Notes: generated by a model from the sequence alone, not told the origin. A DNA stretch of 64,000 nucleotides from Nocardioides sp. (GCA_025964985.1 JAOPXU010000412.1:18615-82614); one strand, 5' to 3'; counted from the stretch's first letter, positions 22,866-34,243 are shown. Program-made: numbers and translations.

Positions 22866-24583
22866 GCGGTGTCGGGCGACGTGACCGGCGCCGCGCGGCC
22901 CGCGTCCTGCAGCAGCTGCCGCGCCCGGGCGATGGCCGTGGGTGTGTCGTGCAGGATGCGGCCCTCGGACCGCATCGTCTCGACGTCGCCGAGTGCCTCC
23001 ATCACGTCCTCGTGCCCGGGCTGCAGACCGGAGAGGAGCACGATGACGTTGCGGCGCTCCAGCCGGGCGACCGTGTCGGCCAGCATCCGTGCCCCCGTGG
23101 CGTCGATGGAGGTGACGCGCGACATCCGCAGCACGATGGCGTCGACGTCGAACACGTCGGGCAGCTCGAGCAGCCGGTGGGCCGCACCGAAGAACAGCGG
23201 CCCGTCGATGCGGTACACGACGATGTGCTCGCCCAGGAGGGCGTGTCCTTGCGTGTCTTGGCCGTCCTCCTCCGCGAGGGGCACCTGCTCGATGTTGGCG
23301 GAGCGCGCCACCGTCCGCAGAGCGAGCACGACGGCGACGGCCACCCCCACGCCTACCGCGACCACGAGGTCGACCGCGACCGTGACCCCGAAGGTCAGCA
23401 CCACGATCGCGGCGTCGGACCGGGTCGAGCGCAGCAGCGCTCGCAGGGCTCCGGTCTCGACCATGCGCACGCAGGTGGCGAACAGGACCCCGGCCAGCGC
23501 GGCGAGCGGCAGTGCTGAGACCAGGGGACCGGCCACGAGCACCATCGCCAGCAGCGTGAGCGAGTGCGTGATCGCGGCCAGCCGGGACCTGGCGCCGGCG
23601 CGGACGTTGACGGCGGTGCGGGCGATGGCGGCGGTGGCGGGGACCCCGCCGAAGAGAGGGGTGACCATGTTGGCCAGTCCTTGGCCGAAGAGCTCGCGGT
23701 CGGGGTCGTGGTGCTCGTCGACCGTCATCGCGTCGGCCACCGTGGCGCACAGCAGGCTCTCCAGGGCAGCCAGTGCAGCGATCGCGAGAGCGCTGGTGAC
23801 CAGGACTCCGAGGGCGCCGGCGTCGACGAACCCCAGGGACGGCGCAGGCAGCGTCGAGGGCAGGGGGCCCAGCACCACGACGTCCAGGTCCAGGACCGAC
23901 GTCGCTCCGCTCGCCGCAGCGAGACCGATCAGCGAGAACGGCAGCCGAGGCCGCCACCGCCCACCCCAGAGCATCAGGGCCGCCACACCGGACGCGAGCC
24001 CGACGGGTGCGGCGTGCGGCTCGTGCGCGAACTGGACAACGGCGTCGAACGCGACCGCCCAGACCTTCTCGCTGCCTTCTTCCGCCTCGACGCCCAGGGC
24101 GACCGGAAGCTGCTGCAGTGCGATGACCACGGCGATGCCTGCCGTGAAGCCCTCGAGGACCGAGACCGGCAGGAACCGCACGTAGCGCCCGAGGCGCAGC
24201 AGCGACATGCCGATCAGGAACAGGCCGGCCATCAGACCCACCATCAGCACGCCACCGGGTCCGTGCACGGCGACGACGGGGAGCAGCACCACCGTCATGG
24301 CCCCGGTCGGCCCCGAGACCTGGACGTTGGAACCGCCGAACACGGCGGCGACGATGCCTGCGACCACGGCGGTCGCGAGCCCGGCCTCGGGCCCGAGGCC
24401 GGAGGCGGCCCCGAAGGCCAACGCCAGCGGCAGGGCGACCACGGCGACCGTGAGGCCGGCGATGAGGTCGCGGCCCGGTGCCCGGCGTACGGCCTCGACG
24501 TCGGCTCGGACCGGGAGCAGCGCGGAGAGACGCCCCAGTCCTCGGCGCACGCCGCTGCGCTCGTCACCGGGCAGCACCGCCAT
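22844..24583 (-). CDS. SulP-family anion transporter with C-terminal STAS domain
   Basis: RDLIAGLTVAVVALPLALAFGAASGLGPEAGLATAVVAGIVAAVFGGSNVQVSGPTGAMTVVL; C-terminal STAS. Confidence 0.92.
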   Translation of the reverse strand: MAVLPGDERSGVRRGLGRLSALLPVRADVEAVRRAPGRDLIAGLTVAVVALPLALAFGAASGLGPEAGLATAVVAGIVAAVFGGSNVQVSGPTGAMTVVLLPVVAVHGPGGVLMVGLMAGLFLIGMSLLRLGRYVRFLPVSVLEGFTAGIAVVIALQQLPVALGVEAEEGSEKVWAVAFDAVVQFAHEPHAAPVGLASGVAALMLWGGRWRPRLPFSLIGLAAASGATSVLDLDVVVLGPLPSTLPAPSLGFVDAGALGVLVTSALAIAALAALESLLCATVADAMTVDEHHDPDRELFGQGLANMVTPLFGGVPATAAIARTAVNVRAGARSRLAAITHSLTLLAMVLVAGPLVSALPLAALAGVLFATCVRMVETGALRALLRSTRSDAAIVVLTFGVTVAVDLVVAVGVGVAVAVVLALRTVARSANIEQVPLAEEDGQDTQGHALLGEHIVVYRIDGPLFFGAAHRLLELPDVFDVDAIVLRMSRVTSIDATGARMLADTVARLERRNVIVLLSGLQPGHEDVMEALGDVETMRSEGRILHDTPTAIARARQLLQDAGRAAPVTSPDTAAGADGP

Positions 24584-25266
24584 CAGGTGGGCCCGTCGTC
24601 GTGCGCTGGCCGGTGTCGGAGGCCTCGCCCGGCGCTCATCCTGGCCTCATGGGCGGTGGACGGACGCGTCGGAGCACCGGCGCCGGCGCGGCGGGCGACG
24701 ACGAGCCCGGCCGCCCAACCCGGAGCCCTCCCGTGGTCGGGCGGGTGCAGGCCGTCGACCTGGAGGCCGCTGCGCACGATCAACCAGGCGTTGACCGAGT
24801 TGGAGTTCCACATCTCGCCGGCGTGCTGCTCGTCGCGACCCCAGGTGTACGCCGGGACGGCAGCCACCAGGTCCAGGAGGAGCTGGGCGGTGTGCCGGTC
24901 GCTGCTCAGCCGCTGGGGGCTGTCGACGGCTGAGGCGAGGTCGCCGATGACTCCCTCGCGCCAGCGGTGCACGGCGTAGCGGAAGCACCGGCTCCGTCCG
25001 AGGACGGGGAGCCCGACCGGGCCCCGGACCACCACCTCTCGGTCCGCACGGCTGGGGCTCCAGTCGGGGGTCATCTCGATCGTCCACCGCACCCCGTCCA
25101 CCCGGACCGAGAGCGCCGTGTGGAAGAGCCGCTGGCGGCGCCGGTGCTGGCGCGCGGCGGCGAGGGCCTCGAAGGCGCGGCCGCTGGCGCGCACCAGTGC
25201 CGAGCCGGGTCCCGAACCGAGCGGGATCCAGACGAGCTCGACACAGGACGCGGGCGTGGACGTCAT
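24583..25266 (-). CDS. Hypothetical protein, middle gene of adh-hyp-SulP operon
   Basis: MTSTPASCVELVWIPLGSGPGSALVRASGRAFEALAAARQHRRRQRLFHTALSV...WNSNSVNAWLIVRSGLQVDGLHPPDHGRAPGWAAGL; 4-nt overlaps on both sides. Confidence 0.82.
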   Translation of the reverse strand: MTSTPASCVELVWIPLGSGPGSALVRASGRAFEALAAARQHRRRQRLFHTALSVRVDGVRWTIEMTPDWSPSRADREVVVRGPVGLPVLGRSRCFRYAVHRWREGVIGDLASAVDSPQRLSSDRHTAQLLLDLVAAVPAYTWGRDEQHAGEMWNSNSVNAWLIVRSGLQVDGLHPPDHGRAPGWAAGLVVARRAGAGAPTRPSTAHEARMSAGRGLRHRPAHDDGPT

Positions 25267-26309
25267 CGGACCAGGTCGAGCGTCTCCGATGCGTGCGCGT
25301 ACTGGAAGACGATGCGGGCGGGGACGTCGCCGGCGAGCACCTCGGCGATGGCGTCGTTGACGTCCTCGAGCTCGCGGGTCTGCGAGACGACGCGGGTGCG
25401 GCCGGCGGCGTGGAGGGCGAACACCTCGACCAGGTCCTGGCGGGTGCCGACGATCGATCCGATGACGGACAACCCCTTGATGACGGTCTCGAAGATCGGC
25501 ACCGTCATCGCGCCGCCGTCGGCCGGCAGCGCCAGGCACACGAGACGCCCCCCGCGACGCAGCGAGGCGAAGGCCTGGTCGAAGACGTGCGGCGAGGCGG
25601 CTAGGACGACGGCGACGTCGAGACCGCCCAGGGCGTGGAGCGCCTCGACGGGCTCGACGACGCCGGCGTTGACGGTGTGGCTCGCGCCCAGCTCGTGGGC
25701 GAGCGCGAGCTTGTCGGGCTTGACGTCGATCGCCACCACCGTGCCGCCCATGATCTGCGCGTACTGGATCGCCAGGTGACCCAGGCCGCCGATGCCGAAG
25801 ACACCGACCCGCTCGGTGGGGGCGATCCGCGCCACCTTCATCGCCTTGTAGGTCGTCAGCCCGGCACAGGTCAGGGGCGCCGCGTCGATCGAGCTGACCC
25901 CGTCGGGCACGGGTACGACGTGGGAGGCCTGCGCGACGGCGTACTCGGCGAAGGCGCCGTCGACGGAGTAGCCACTGTTCTGCTGCTGCTCGCAGAGGGT
26001 CTCGCGACCGTCGACGCAGTAGCGGCAGGCGCCGCAGGCCGAGGCCAGCCAGGCGATCGCCACCCGCTCGCCGATCCAGCGCGAGGTGACCCCCGCGCCG
26101 AGCTGCTCGACGATGCCGATGCCTTCGTGGCCCGGCACGAACGGCAGCGGCGGCTGCACGGGCCAGTCCCCGCGAGCGGCGTGGATGTCGGTGTGGCACA
26201 GCCCGCAGGTCTCCAGGCGGACCAGCACCTGCCCAGGTGCCGGCACCGGGACGTCGCGCTCCTCGATCGTGATCGGCTCCGTGTACGACGTGACGACTGC
26301 TGCTTTCAT
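25263..26309 (-). CDS. Zinc-dependent alcohol dehydrogenase (AdhP-like)
   Basis: MKAAVVTSYTEPITIEERDVPVPAPGQVLVRLETCGLCHTDIHAARGDWP...PGHEGIG...GIGGLGHLAIQYA. Confidence 0.92.
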   Translation of the reverse strand: MKAAVVTSYTEPITIEERDVPVPAPGQVLVRLETCGLCHTDIHAARGDWPVQPPLPFVPGHEGIGIVEQLGAGVTSRWIGERVAIAWLASACGACRYCVDGRETLCEQQQNSGYSVDGAFAEYAVAQASHVVPVPDGVSSIDAAPLTCAGLTTYKAMKVARIAPTERVGVFGIGGLGHLAIQYAQIMGGTVVAIDVKPDKLALAHELGASHTVNAGVVEPVEALHALGGLDVAVVLAASPHVFDQAFASLRRGGRLVCLALPADGGAMTVPIFETVIKGLSVIGSIVGTRQDLVEVFALHAAGRTRVVSQTRELEDVNDAIAEVLAGDVPARIVFQYAHASETLDLVR

Positions 26310-26406
26310 GGCGGGCCTCTCGTGGCGGGTGCACCGCGGTGGGTGCGCTGCCTCCAGCGTGCCTCCGCCGAGGCGGGCCCTGCAGGGCCACTGGGCCACC
26401 AGCCAC

Positions 26407-26420
26407 GGGCCCTAGGTCCC
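26407..26420. promoter_or_regulatory. Putative DevR/DosR-type box between adh operon and USP
   Basis: GGGCCCTAGGTCCC. Confidence 0.63.
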
Positions 26421-26526
26421 CGATCCGTGTGCGGGACCTTCGCCTCTGCCCGGCCTGCTGCGCCGCGACGATGATCGCGTCATCGCTGCCTCGATCGCCC
26501 GTCCACCACGTCCGCGTTCCGTCGTC

Positions 26527-27384
26527 GTGGCCGTAGGGCCGTCCGGGTCGCAGGCAGCCCTGCTCCTCGGTGCCCGGCTCGCCGTCCGCACCGGGGCACC
26601 CCTGCACCTGCTGCATGTCGTGGAGCTCGCGCCGGGTGCCGTTCCTCCGCTGCGCCCGCCCCACGGGCCCCCAGGGCCGTCGGGCGCGCAGGTCCTGCAC
26701 CGGGCTGGGGTCCGAGCGCGTGAGCTCGTGCGTGACGCCGTCCCGGTCTCCGGTGAGCTCGCGCACGGCCAGATCGTCGATCGCGTCCTCGCCGGCGTCG
26801 CTTCGGCCGCCTACCTCGTCGTGGAGCAGTCCGACCAGCCCGCCTGGGCTCCCAGTGGAGGTGAGGTCTGCGCCCAGCTGGCCGACCAGGTGGCGGTGGC
26901 GGTCTTCTCGGTCCCGCGGCTGCCCGCCCCTGTCGACCCGCCGGCCCCCTTCGCCACGATCAGCGTCGGGGTCAAGGACCCCCTCACGAACGGTGCGCTG
27001 ATCAGTGAGGCCAGGAGCCTCGCCCAGTCGGTCCGGGGCCGGCTCCGAGTCGTCCACGTCGCCGAGCGGAGCGAGCACGCCGAGGCCCGTGATCTCCTGG
27101 AGACCACTGTTCACCGCCTCGACGGCCTGGAGGTCTCCTCAGCTCCGACGGTCGAGACATCGATCGAGGTCACCGAGGGCCTGCCGGTCTCGGTGCTGCG
27201 CGAGACGTCGAGCGACTCCGCGGCCCTGGTCCTCGGACGTCACCACCGACACCGCGCGGGTGGAGGGACTCTCGGTCCCGTCGCTCGCTCGCTCGTGCAC
27301 CGGTCGGGCTGCCCGGTGCTGCTGCCCAGTCCGTCTCGATCGGCGTCGTCCGGCGAGTGGGTCTTCCAGACCGAGTGGGCCTGA
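26527..27384 (+). CDS. Universal stress protein, tandem USP domains (start uncertain)
   Basis: VVVAVGPSGSQAALLLGARLA...LVLGRHHRHRAGGGTLGPVARSLVHRSGCPVLLPS; no ATG/GTG upstream in frame. Confidence 0.82.
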   Translation: MAVGPSGSQAALLLGARLAVRTGAPLHLLHVVELAPGAVPPLRPPHGPPGPSGAQVLHRAGVRARELVRDAVPVSGELAHGQIVDRVLAGVASAAYLVVEQSDQPAWAPSGGEVCAQLADQVAVAVFSVPRLPAPVDPPAPFATISVGVKDPLTNGALISEARSLAQSVRGRLRVVHVAERSEHAEARDLLETTVHRLDGLEVSSAPTVETSIEVTEGLPVSVLRETSSDSAALVLGRHHRHRAGGGTLGPVARSLVHRSGCPVLLPSPSRSASSGEWVFQTEWA

Positions 27385-27410
27385 GTCGCACGACGGGCCC
27401 GCGGCGCCCG

Positions 27411-27893
27411 TCAGCGCGCCGACAGGTCCGGTCGGCCCGGTCCGGCCACCGTCACGCTCTCGTGGATCTCGCGGACGTGGCGCTCGATGACCCGCATCGA
27501 CTCGGTGTTGCCGTGCAGCTCGAGCTCCTGGGTCCGGAAGTCGTGGTCCGCCTTGGCGCGTTGGAACTCGGCCTGTCGGTTCTGTCCGATCATCACGAAC
27601 GTCGACAGGAAGATCGCCTCCAACGACACGACGAGGGTGAGCGTCGGCCACGGGGTCTGCTCCATGACGAGCATCCAGGTCGCGAAGACCACGACGTGGA
27701 CGTAGACGAAGGGCATCGAGCCGGCGAACCGGGTGATGAGGTCGGCCACCCTGACCTGTACGTCAGCGGCGCGAGCGGTCTCGTGGGCAAGGACCGCTGG
27801 ATGCCGGCGCACCCGCAGCGCGCCCAGGGCGTCGAAAGGCGCTGACGGTCCGGTCTGGCTGGCGCCGTCGGGACTCGCAGGGTCACTGGTCAC
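27411..27893 (-). CDS. DUF1003 family membrane protein
   Basis: ITRFAGSMPFVYVHVVVFATWMLVMEQTPWPTLTLVVSLEAIFLSTFVMIGQNRQAE. Confidence 0.85.
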   Translation of the reverse strand: MTSDPASPDGASQTGPSAPFDALGALRVRRHPAVLAHETARAADVQVRVADLITRFAGSMPFVYVHVVVFATWMLVMEQTPWPTLTLVVSLEAIFLSTFVMIGQNRQAEFQRAKADHDFRTQELELHGNTESMRVIERHVREIHESVTVAGPGRPDLSAR

Positions 27894-27897
27894 GGAT

Positions 27898-28566
27898 CTA
27901 GTGGCTCGCGCCGAGCAGCTTGGAGGCCATCACGGCGGCCTGGGTCCGCCGTTCGAGGCCCAGCTTGGACAGGATGCTCGAGACGTAGTTCTTCACGGTC
28001 TTCTCAGCCAGGAACATCCGCTCGCCGATCTGCCGGTTGGTCATGCCCTCCGCGATCAGGGCCAGGAGCTTCAGCTCCTGGTCGGTGAGGCCTGAGAACT
28101 CCGGGGCGGTCGTCGTCGGGTGTCGGAGCCGATCGAGCACCCGCGCGGTGAGGGAGGGGTCGATGAGCGACTTGCCGTCCGCGACCTGTCTGATCGCGGT
28201 GACCAGGTCGTTGCCCTTGATCTCCTTCAGCACGTATCCGGCGGCGCCGGCCATGATGGCGGCGAACAGTGCCTCGTCGTCGTTGTACGACGTGAGGATG
28301 AGGGCCTTGATCGACGGGTCGATCGAGCGGATCTCTCGGCACACCTCGACTCCCGAGCCGTCGGGCAGACGGCCGTCGAGCACGGCCACGTCTGGAAGCA
28401 GCGCCGGGATCCGGCTGGCGGCCTCGACCGCTGATCCGGACTCGCCCACGATCTCGATGTCGCCGCTGCTCTCCAGCAGGGCGCGCAGGCCCTGGCGCAC
28501 GACCTCGTGGTCGTCGAGCAGGTAGACGCGGATCTTCGGATCGATGGGGAGCTCCTCGTGGTGCAA
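27898..28566 (-). CDS. devR: DevR/DosR-like NarL/LuxR-family response regulator
   Basis: IRVYLLDDHEVVRQGLRALLE...DVAVLDGRLPDGSGVEVCREI...ALILTSYNDDEAL...GYVLKEIKGNDL...LSGLTDQE-like segment and NRQIGERMFLAEKTVKNYVSSILSKLGLERRTQAAV closely resemble M. tuberculosis DosR. Confidence 0.9.
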   Translation of the reverse strand: MHHEELPIDPKIRVYLLDDHEVVRQGLRALLESSGDIEIVGESGSAVEAASRIPALLPDVAVLDGRLPDGSGVEVCREIRSIDPSIKALILTSYNDDEALFAAIMAGAAGYVLKEIKGNDLVTAIRQVADGKSLIDPSLTARVLDRLRHPTTTAPEFSGLTDQELKLLALIAEGMTNRQIGERMFLAEKTVKNYVSSILSKLGLERRTQAAVMASKLLGASH

Positions 28567-28627
28567 GCACGGACGGACGGCGGACGACGGACCGTTCCAC
28601 CCTCACAGCCGTCGTGGGGTCGCGACA

Positions 28628-28641
28628 GGGCCGATGGTCCC
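28628..28641. promoter_or_regulatory. Putative DevR/DosR-type box between devR and ADI operon (1 of 2)
   Basis: GGGCCGATGGTCCC. Confidence 0.65.
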
Positions 28642-28696
28642 TGGTCGGTGGGCCAGGACGAGCGGGACGTCGGTGCAGACCTTTGACGACCAGACG

Positions 28697-28710
28697 GGGA
28701 CCTTCGGCAC
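28697..28710. promoter_or_regulatory. Putative DevR/DosR-type box between devR and ADI operon (2 of 2)
   Basis: GGGACCTTCGGCAC (one half-site degenerate). Confidence 0.5.
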
Positions 28711-28778
28711 TGCTCGGCCCGAGCCGGCCGGTGGTTGCGTGAGCAGCGTCGGGGGGTCCCCTCCGCGGGGAGGGACAG

Positions 28779-30215
28779 ATGACGCAGATCGAGCACCGAC
28801 CGGACGTGGCACCACCCGAGGAGGGTGAGCGGCTCGGACTCCCCCAGTCGACCGCGCTGGTCATGGGCAGCATCATCGGCGTCGGGATCTTCAGCCTGCC
28901 CTACGCGATCGCGAGCTACGGGCCGATCAGCCTCGTCGCCATGCTGGTCGCCACCATCGGGGCCGGCGCTCTGGCCATGTTGTTCGCCGTCATGTCGCGT
29001 CGCCTACCGGCCGACGGTGGTCCCTACGCCTACGCCAGGGTCGCCTTCGGCAACGGTCTCGGCTTCAGCAACGCCTGGTCCTACTGGATCACGGCGTGGG
29101 CTGGCAACGCCGCCATCGTGGTGGGCTGGGTCTACTACGTCGAGACGTTCGTCAACAAGGACAGCACCGTCGTGTGGTCCATCGCCATCGCCCTGGTCGG
29201 TCTGTGGATACCCGCGGCCGTCAACCTGACGGGCGTGCACAACATGGGCGTCCTCCAGGTGTGGACCACGGTGCTGAAGTTCGTGCCCCTGGCCCTGATG
29301 TCGACGGTCGGCCTGTTCTTCATCAGCTCCGGCAACTACACCCCGTTCAACACCAGCGGCGAGAGCGACCTGTCCGCCATCGGCGGCGCGATGGCGATCT
29401 GCCTGTTCAGCTACCTCGGCGTCGAGACCGCCTCGGTGGCGGCCCGCAAGGTCCGCGACCCGGCCCGCAACGTGGGCCGTTCGACGATCTTCGGCACCCT
29501 GGCCAGCGGTGTCGTCTACCTGCTCTCACTGGTGGCCGTCTTCGGCATCCTGCCGGCCAGCGCGCTCGCCATCGACAGCAACAGGGCCTCCTACTCAGCA
29601 GCCGCCGACTCGATCGTGGGCAGCGGCGCCTGGGCCGGCAACCTGGTGGCCCTGGCCGTCATCGTCTCGGGCATCGGCGCCCTCAACGGCTGGACCATGA
29701 TCTGCGCCGAGATGCCGCTGGCAGCCGCCAAGGACGGGCTGTTCCCGAAGCGGTTCGGAACCCTGTCACGTCGCGGTGTCCCCGCCTTCGGCATCATCGC
29801 CTCGACCGGGCTCGCCTCGATCGCCGTCGTCATCAGCTACCTCGGCACCAACGGGGCGTCGGTCTTCACCACCCTGGTCCTGATGACCGGCATCACCGCA
29901 GCGATCCCGTTCGCGTTCTCTGCGCTCGCCCAGATCACGTGGCGCTGGCACGACCACCAGGCCGGGCACACGCCGCGCCTGGTCCTCGACCTCGCCGTGG
30001 CGGCGGTGGCCCTGCTGATGTCGCTGGCCTTCATCTACTACTCCCGCAACACCGGCAGCTCCTGGTACGTCGTCTGGGGCCCGTTCCTGATGGCCGGCGG
30101 TGCCTCACTCGTCGGCATCCCGGTCTACCTGGCCATGCGCAGCACCATGACCGTCCCCGAGCCCGTCCCGCCGCACCCGGGCTCCTCCGTCACCCTCTCG
30201 AAAGGCCCGAACTGA
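28779..30215 (+). CDS. APC-family amino acid antiporter (arginine/ornithine antiporter candidate)
   Basis: [37 protein letters not shown]; first gene of the ADI operon. Confidence 0.9.
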   Translation: MTQIEHRPDVAPPEEGERLGLPQSTALVMGSIIGVGIFSLPYAIASYGPISLVAMLVATIGAGALAMLFAVMSRRLPADGGPYAYARVAFGNGLGFSNAWSYWITAWAGNAAIVVGWVYYVETFVNKDSTVVWSIAIALVGLWIPAAVNLTGVHNMGVLQVWTTVLKFVPLALMSTVGLFFISSGNYTPFNTSGESDLSAIGGAMAICLFSYLGVETASVAARKVRDPARNVGRSTIFGTLASGVVYLLSLVAVFGILPASALAIDSNRASYSAAADSIVGSGAWAGNLVALAVIVSGIGALNGWTMICAEMPLAAAKDGLFPKRFGTLSRRGVPAFGIIASTGLASIAVVISYLGTNGASVFTTLVLMTGITAAIPFAFSALAQITWRWHDHQAGHTPRLVLDLAVAAVALLMSLAFIYYSRNTGSSWYVVWGPFLMAGGASLVGIPVYLAMRSTMTVPEPVPPHPGSSVTLSKGPN

Positions 30216-31456
30216 TGACCTTCCACGTCGACTCCGAGGTCGGAGTCCTCAAGCAGGCGATCGTGCACCGACCCGGCCTCGAGCTGAGCCGCCTGACCCC
30301 CGCCAACGTCGATGAGCTGTTGTTCGACGACGTGATGTGGGCCGACCGCGCTCGCACCGAGCACGACGCCTTCGTCGTGCAGCTGCAGGAGCACGACGTG
30401 CAGGTCCACGAGTTCTCCACACTGCTCACCGAGGCACTCGACGTGCCAGGAGCGCGTGAGTTCGTCCAGGAGGTCCTGACCACGGCCACCCGGTTCGGAC
30501 CCGCACTCGACGCGCCGCTCGACGAGCTCGTCGCCACGACCCCGGCCCCGGTGCTCGCGGAGCTGCTCATCGGCGGAGTCCTCAAGCGCGACGTCAGCGC
30601 ACTCCTGCACGCACCCAGCCTGTTGATGGACTACCTGCGCCCCGACGACTTCCTGCTCCGTCCACTGCCCAACCACCTGTTCCAGCGTGACAACTCGGCC
30701 TGGATCTACGACGCGGTGTCGGTCAACCCGATGGCGAAGGCCGCCCGTCAGGGCGAGACGATCAACTCACGGGTCGTCTACAACTTCCACCCGATGTTCA
30801 CCGCCGCGCCCGTCGACTTCCTCTACGGCAACGACGCACTGAGCCACGAGAGCGCGACCATCGAGGGCGGCGACATCACGGTCATCGGCAACCGGGCCGT
30901 GATGATCGGGATGGGCGAACGCTCAACCCCCCAAGGCATCGAGATCTTGTCCCGCAACCTGTTCCGCGCCGGAACGGTCGACACGGTGATCGTCGTCGAG
31001 CTGCCGCGCGAGCGGACGTTCATGCACCTCGACACGGTCATGACGATGGTCGACCACGACGCCTTCTCGGTCTTCCCCTACCTGCCGGCCGACCTCCGCT
31101 CCTTCACCTTGCACCGGGTCGGCGAGGGCGGCGACTTCAAGATCGAGGAGAACAGGGAGCTCTTCGCGGTCGTGGCCGACGCCCTGGGCGTCGACAAGGT
31201 GCGACTGCTGCGCACCCGCATCGACCAGCGTGGCGCCGAACGCGAGCAGTGGGACGACGGCAACAACTTCCTGGCCGTGGCCCCCGGTGTCGTCCTCGGC
31301 TACGAGCGCAACACCGTCACCAACCGCTACCTCGCCGACGAAGGGATCACCGTCGTGCCCGTGGTGGGTGAAGAGCTCGGACGTGGCCGCGGCGGCCCGC
31401 GCTGCATGACCTGCCCCATCGAGCGCGACGCCGTCACCGCCGAGGTGTCGGCATGA
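30215..31456 (+). CDS. arcA: Arginine deiminase
   Basis: [29 protein letters not shown]...[14 protein letters not shown]...[25 protein letters not shown]...[13 protein letters not shown]. Confidence 0.95.
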   Translation: MTFHVDSEVGVLKQAIVHRPGLELSRLTPANVDELLFDDVMWADRARTEHDAFVVQLQEHDVQVHEFSTLLTEALDVPGAREFVQEVLTTATRFGPALDAPLDELVATTPAPVLAELLIGGVLKRDVSALLHAPSLLMDYLRPDDFLLRPLPNHLFQRDNSAWIYDAVSVNPMAKAARQGETINSRVVYNFHPMFTAAPVDFLYGNDALSHESATIEGGDITVIGNRAVMIGMGERSTPQGIEILSRNLFRAGTVDTVIVVELPRERTFMHLDTVMTMVDHDAFSVFPYLPADLRSFTLHRVGEGGDFKIEENRELFAVVADALGVDKVRLLRTRIDQRGAEREQWDDGNNFLAVAPGVVLGYERNTVTNRYLADEGITVVPVVGEELGRGRGGPRCMTCPIERDAVTAEVSA

Positions 31457-32532
31457 CCACCACTGCTGACCCGTCCACGGCTGCGGCCACGGATGGGGCT
31501 CACCACGCGGCCGACGCGCCGACGGGCGCCCTCGACCTGAGCGGTCGCAGCTTCCTCAAGGAGCTCGACTTCACTGCCGACGAGTGGCGCTCGTTGCTCG
31601 CCCTGTCGCAGGACCTCAAGGCGGACAAGAAGCAGGGCCGCGAGATGCAGCGGCTGCGTGGCCGCAACATCGCCCTGATCTTCGAGAAGGCCTCCACCCG
31701 CACCCGTTGCGCCTTCGAGGTCGCCGCCCACGACCAGGGCGCCCACGTCACCTACCTCGACCCCACCGGTTCCCACCTGGGACACAAGGAGTCGGCCGCC
31801 GACACCGCCCGGGTCCTGGGCCGGATGTACGACGGCATCGAGTACCGCGGTTTCAGCCAGGAGACGGCCGAGACCCTGGCCCGCCACGCCGGCGTACCGG
31901 TCTGGAACGGACTCACCGACCACTGGCACCCGACGCAGTCGTTGTGCGACATGCTCACGATGCGCGAGCACAGCGACAAGCCCGACAGCGAGATCTCGTT
32001 CGCCTTCGTCGGTGACGCTGCCGACAACACCTCCAACTCGCTGCTGGTCGCCGGCGCCATGCTCGGCATGGACGTGCGGATCGTCTCCCCGGTCTCCCTG
32101 TCGACCCCCGACGACGTCGTCGAGGCGGCCCGGGTGATCGCCGAGGAGACCGGTGCGCGGATCACGCTCACCGACGACATCGAGAGCGGGCTCCGCGGCG
32201 TCGACTTCGTCTACACCGACGTCTGGGTCTCCATGGGCGAGCCCGTCGAGGCATGGGGCGAGCGCATCGCCCTGCTCACGCCCTACCAGGTCACCACCCA
32301 GATGCTCGCCGACACCGGCAACGCTGCGGTGAAGTTCATGCACTGCCTGCCTGCGTTCCACGACCGAGCCACGGAGGTCGGCGAGGAGCTCTACCGGCAG
32401 ACCGGTCTCACCGCGCTCGAGGTGACCGACGAGGTCTTCGAGTCCGAGGCCTCGATCGTGTTCGACCAGGCCGAGAACCGGATGCACACCATCAAGGCCG
32501 TCCTGGTCGCCACCCTGGGTGGCCCGCGATGA
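31453..32532 (+). CDS. argF/arcB: Ornithine carbamoyltransferase
   Basis: [38 protein letters not shown]...HCLPAFHD. Confidence 0.95.
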   Translation: MTTTADPSTAAATDGAHHAADAPTGALDLSGRSFLKELDFTADEWRSLLALSQDLKADKKQGREMQRLRGRNIALIFEKASTRTRCAFEVAAHDQGAHVTYLDPTGSHLGHKESAADTARVLGRMYDGIEYRGFSQETAETLARHAGVPVWNGLTDHWHPTQSLCDMLTMREHSDKPDSEISFAFVGDAADNTSNSLLVAGAMLGMDVRIVSPVSLSTPDDVVEAARVIAEETGARITLTDDIESGLRGVDFVYTDVWVSMGEPVEAWGERIALLTPYQVTTQMLADTGNAAVKFMHCLPAFHDRATEVGEELYRQTGLTALEVTDEVFESEASIVFDQAENRMHTIKAVLVATLGGPR

Positions 32533-33452
32533 GGATCGTGGTCGCGCTCGGGGGCAACGCGCTGCTCCAGCGTGGTGAGAAGCCGGACTCCGCCATCCAG
32601 ATCGAGCACGTCGCGCAGGCCGCCCCCGCCCTGGCGGCGATCGCGGCCGAGCACGAGCTGGTCCTGGTGCACGGCAACGGACCGCAGGTGGGGATGCTCG
32701 CCCTGGAGTCCGCGGCTGACAGCACGTTGAGCGAGCCCTACCCGTTCAGCGAGCTCGTCGCCGAGACCCAGGGCCTGATCGGCTACTGGCTGCAGCAGGC
32801 GCTGACCAACGCCGGCCTGACCTCGCCGGTCGTGACGCTCGTGACGCAGACCGTCGTCGACGCCGCCGACCCGGCGTTCGCGCACCCGACGAAGTTCGTC
32901 GGAGCCGGCTACGACGAGGCGACGGCTCGAGACCACGCCGAGCGGCGCGGGTGGTCGGTGCGTCTCGACGGCTCCGCGTGGCGCCGGGTCGTGGCCTCGC
33001 CACTGCCGGTACGCATCGTCGAGATCGACACCGCTCGGATCCTGCTGCAGCACCGCACCACGGTCGTGCTGGCCGGCGGGGGAGGGGTCCCCGTGCTCGA
33101 CCAGCCGCACGGCCTGCAGGGGGTCGACGCCGTCGTCGACAAGGACCACGTCGCCGCCCTCGTCGCGACCCGGCTCGAGGCGGACCTGCTCGTGATGCTC
33201 ACCGACGTAGCAGCCGTGATGACCGACTACGGGACGCCCGAGCAGCACCCGATCCGCCACGTCAGCGCCGCCAACCTCCGCGCCGGCGACTTCCCTGACG
33301 GCTCGATGGGGCCCAAGGTCACCGCTGCTTGTGCCTTCGCGACCGACACCGGTGGACGCGCAGCCATCGGGTCGCTGCTCGACGTGGCCGACGTCGTCTC
33401 CGGCGCGGCGGGCACCCAGGTCACTGCCGTGCGCGTCGGGCAGCCCGCATGA
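32529..33452 (+). CDS. arcC: Carbamate kinase
   Basis: [21 protein letters not shown]...VHGNGPQVG...[26 protein letters not shown]. Confidence 0.95.
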   Translation: MRIVVALGGNALLQRGEKPDSAIQIEHVAQAAPALAAIAAEHELVLVHGNGPQVGMLALESAADSTLSEPYPFSELVAETQGLIGYWLQQALTNAGLTSPVVTLVTQTVVDAADPAFAHPTKFVGAGYDEATARDHAERRGWSVRLDGSAWRRVVASPLPVRIVEIDTARILLQHRTTVVLAGGGGVPVLDQPHGLQGVDAVVDKDHVAALVATRLEADLLVMLTDVAAVMTDYGTPEQHPIRHVSAANLRAGDFPDGSMGPKVTAACAFATDTGGRAAIGSLLDVADVVSGAAGTQVTAVRVGQPA

Positions 33453-34243
33453 CCGCGGTGGCTCGGGCCGTCGCCGGCCGGCCGGACCGCGAGGACCTCG
33501 ACGCCGTGCCGGTGGCTCGGGCCGTCGCGCTGAGCAGGACCTACGGCGAGGGCGACGCGATGGTCACCGCCCTCGACCGCGTGTCCGTGGACTTCGAGCG
33601 CGGTCGACTGACGGCGATCATGGGACCCTCCGGATCCGGCAAGTCGACGCTCATGCACTGCATGGCGGCCCTCGACGCCCCGTCCGCAGGGCAGGTCTTC
33701 ATCGACGGGACCGACATCAGCCACCTCAAGGACCGGGCCCTGACCAGGTTGCGACGCGACCGGCTGGGCTTCGTCTTCCAGGCCTACAACCTGGTCCCGA
33801 CCCTGACGGCCCGGGAGAACATCACCCTCCCGCTGGACATCGCCGGCCGGGCCGTGGACCAGCAGTGGTTCGACACCGTGGTCGACACCCTCGACCTGCG
33901 CGACCGGCTCGGACACCGCCCGGATGAGATGTCCGGGGGCCAGCAACAGCGGGTCGCCTGTGCCCGTGCGTTGCTCGGGCGACCAGCGATCGTCTTCGCC
34001 GACGAGCCCACCGGCAACCTCGACTCCCACGCGAGCCGCGAGATCCTGCGGTTCCTGCGGGCCTCCGTGGACGACTTCGGCCAGACCATCGTCATGGTCA
34101 CCCACGACCCCTCGGCGGCGACCTTCGCCGACCGGGTCATCTTCCTGGCCGACGGTCGCCTGGTCGCCGACCTCGCGCGGCCCGACCTCGCCACCGTCCT
34201 CGCGCAGATCCAAGCCCTCACCCCCGACGACGCGGACAGCTGA
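33449..34243 (+). CDS. ABC transporter ATP-binding protein (MacB/LolD type)
   Basis: MGPSGSGKSTLMHCMAALDAPSAG...LGFVFQAYNLVPTLTARENI...MSGGQQQRVACARALLGRPAIVFADEPTGNLDS. Confidence 0.92.
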   Translation: MTAVARAVAGRPDREDLDAVPVARAVALSRTYGEGDAMVTALDRVSVDFERGRLTAIMGPSGSGKSTLMHCMAALDAPSAGQVFIDGTDISHLKDRALTRLRRDRLGFVFQAYNLVPTLTARENITLPLDIAGRAVDQQWFDTVVDTLDLRDRLGHRPDEMSGGQQQRVACARALLGRPAIVFADEPTGNLDSHASREILRFLRASVDDFGQTIVMVTHDPSAATFADRVIFLADGRLVADLARPDLATVLAQIQALTPDDADS

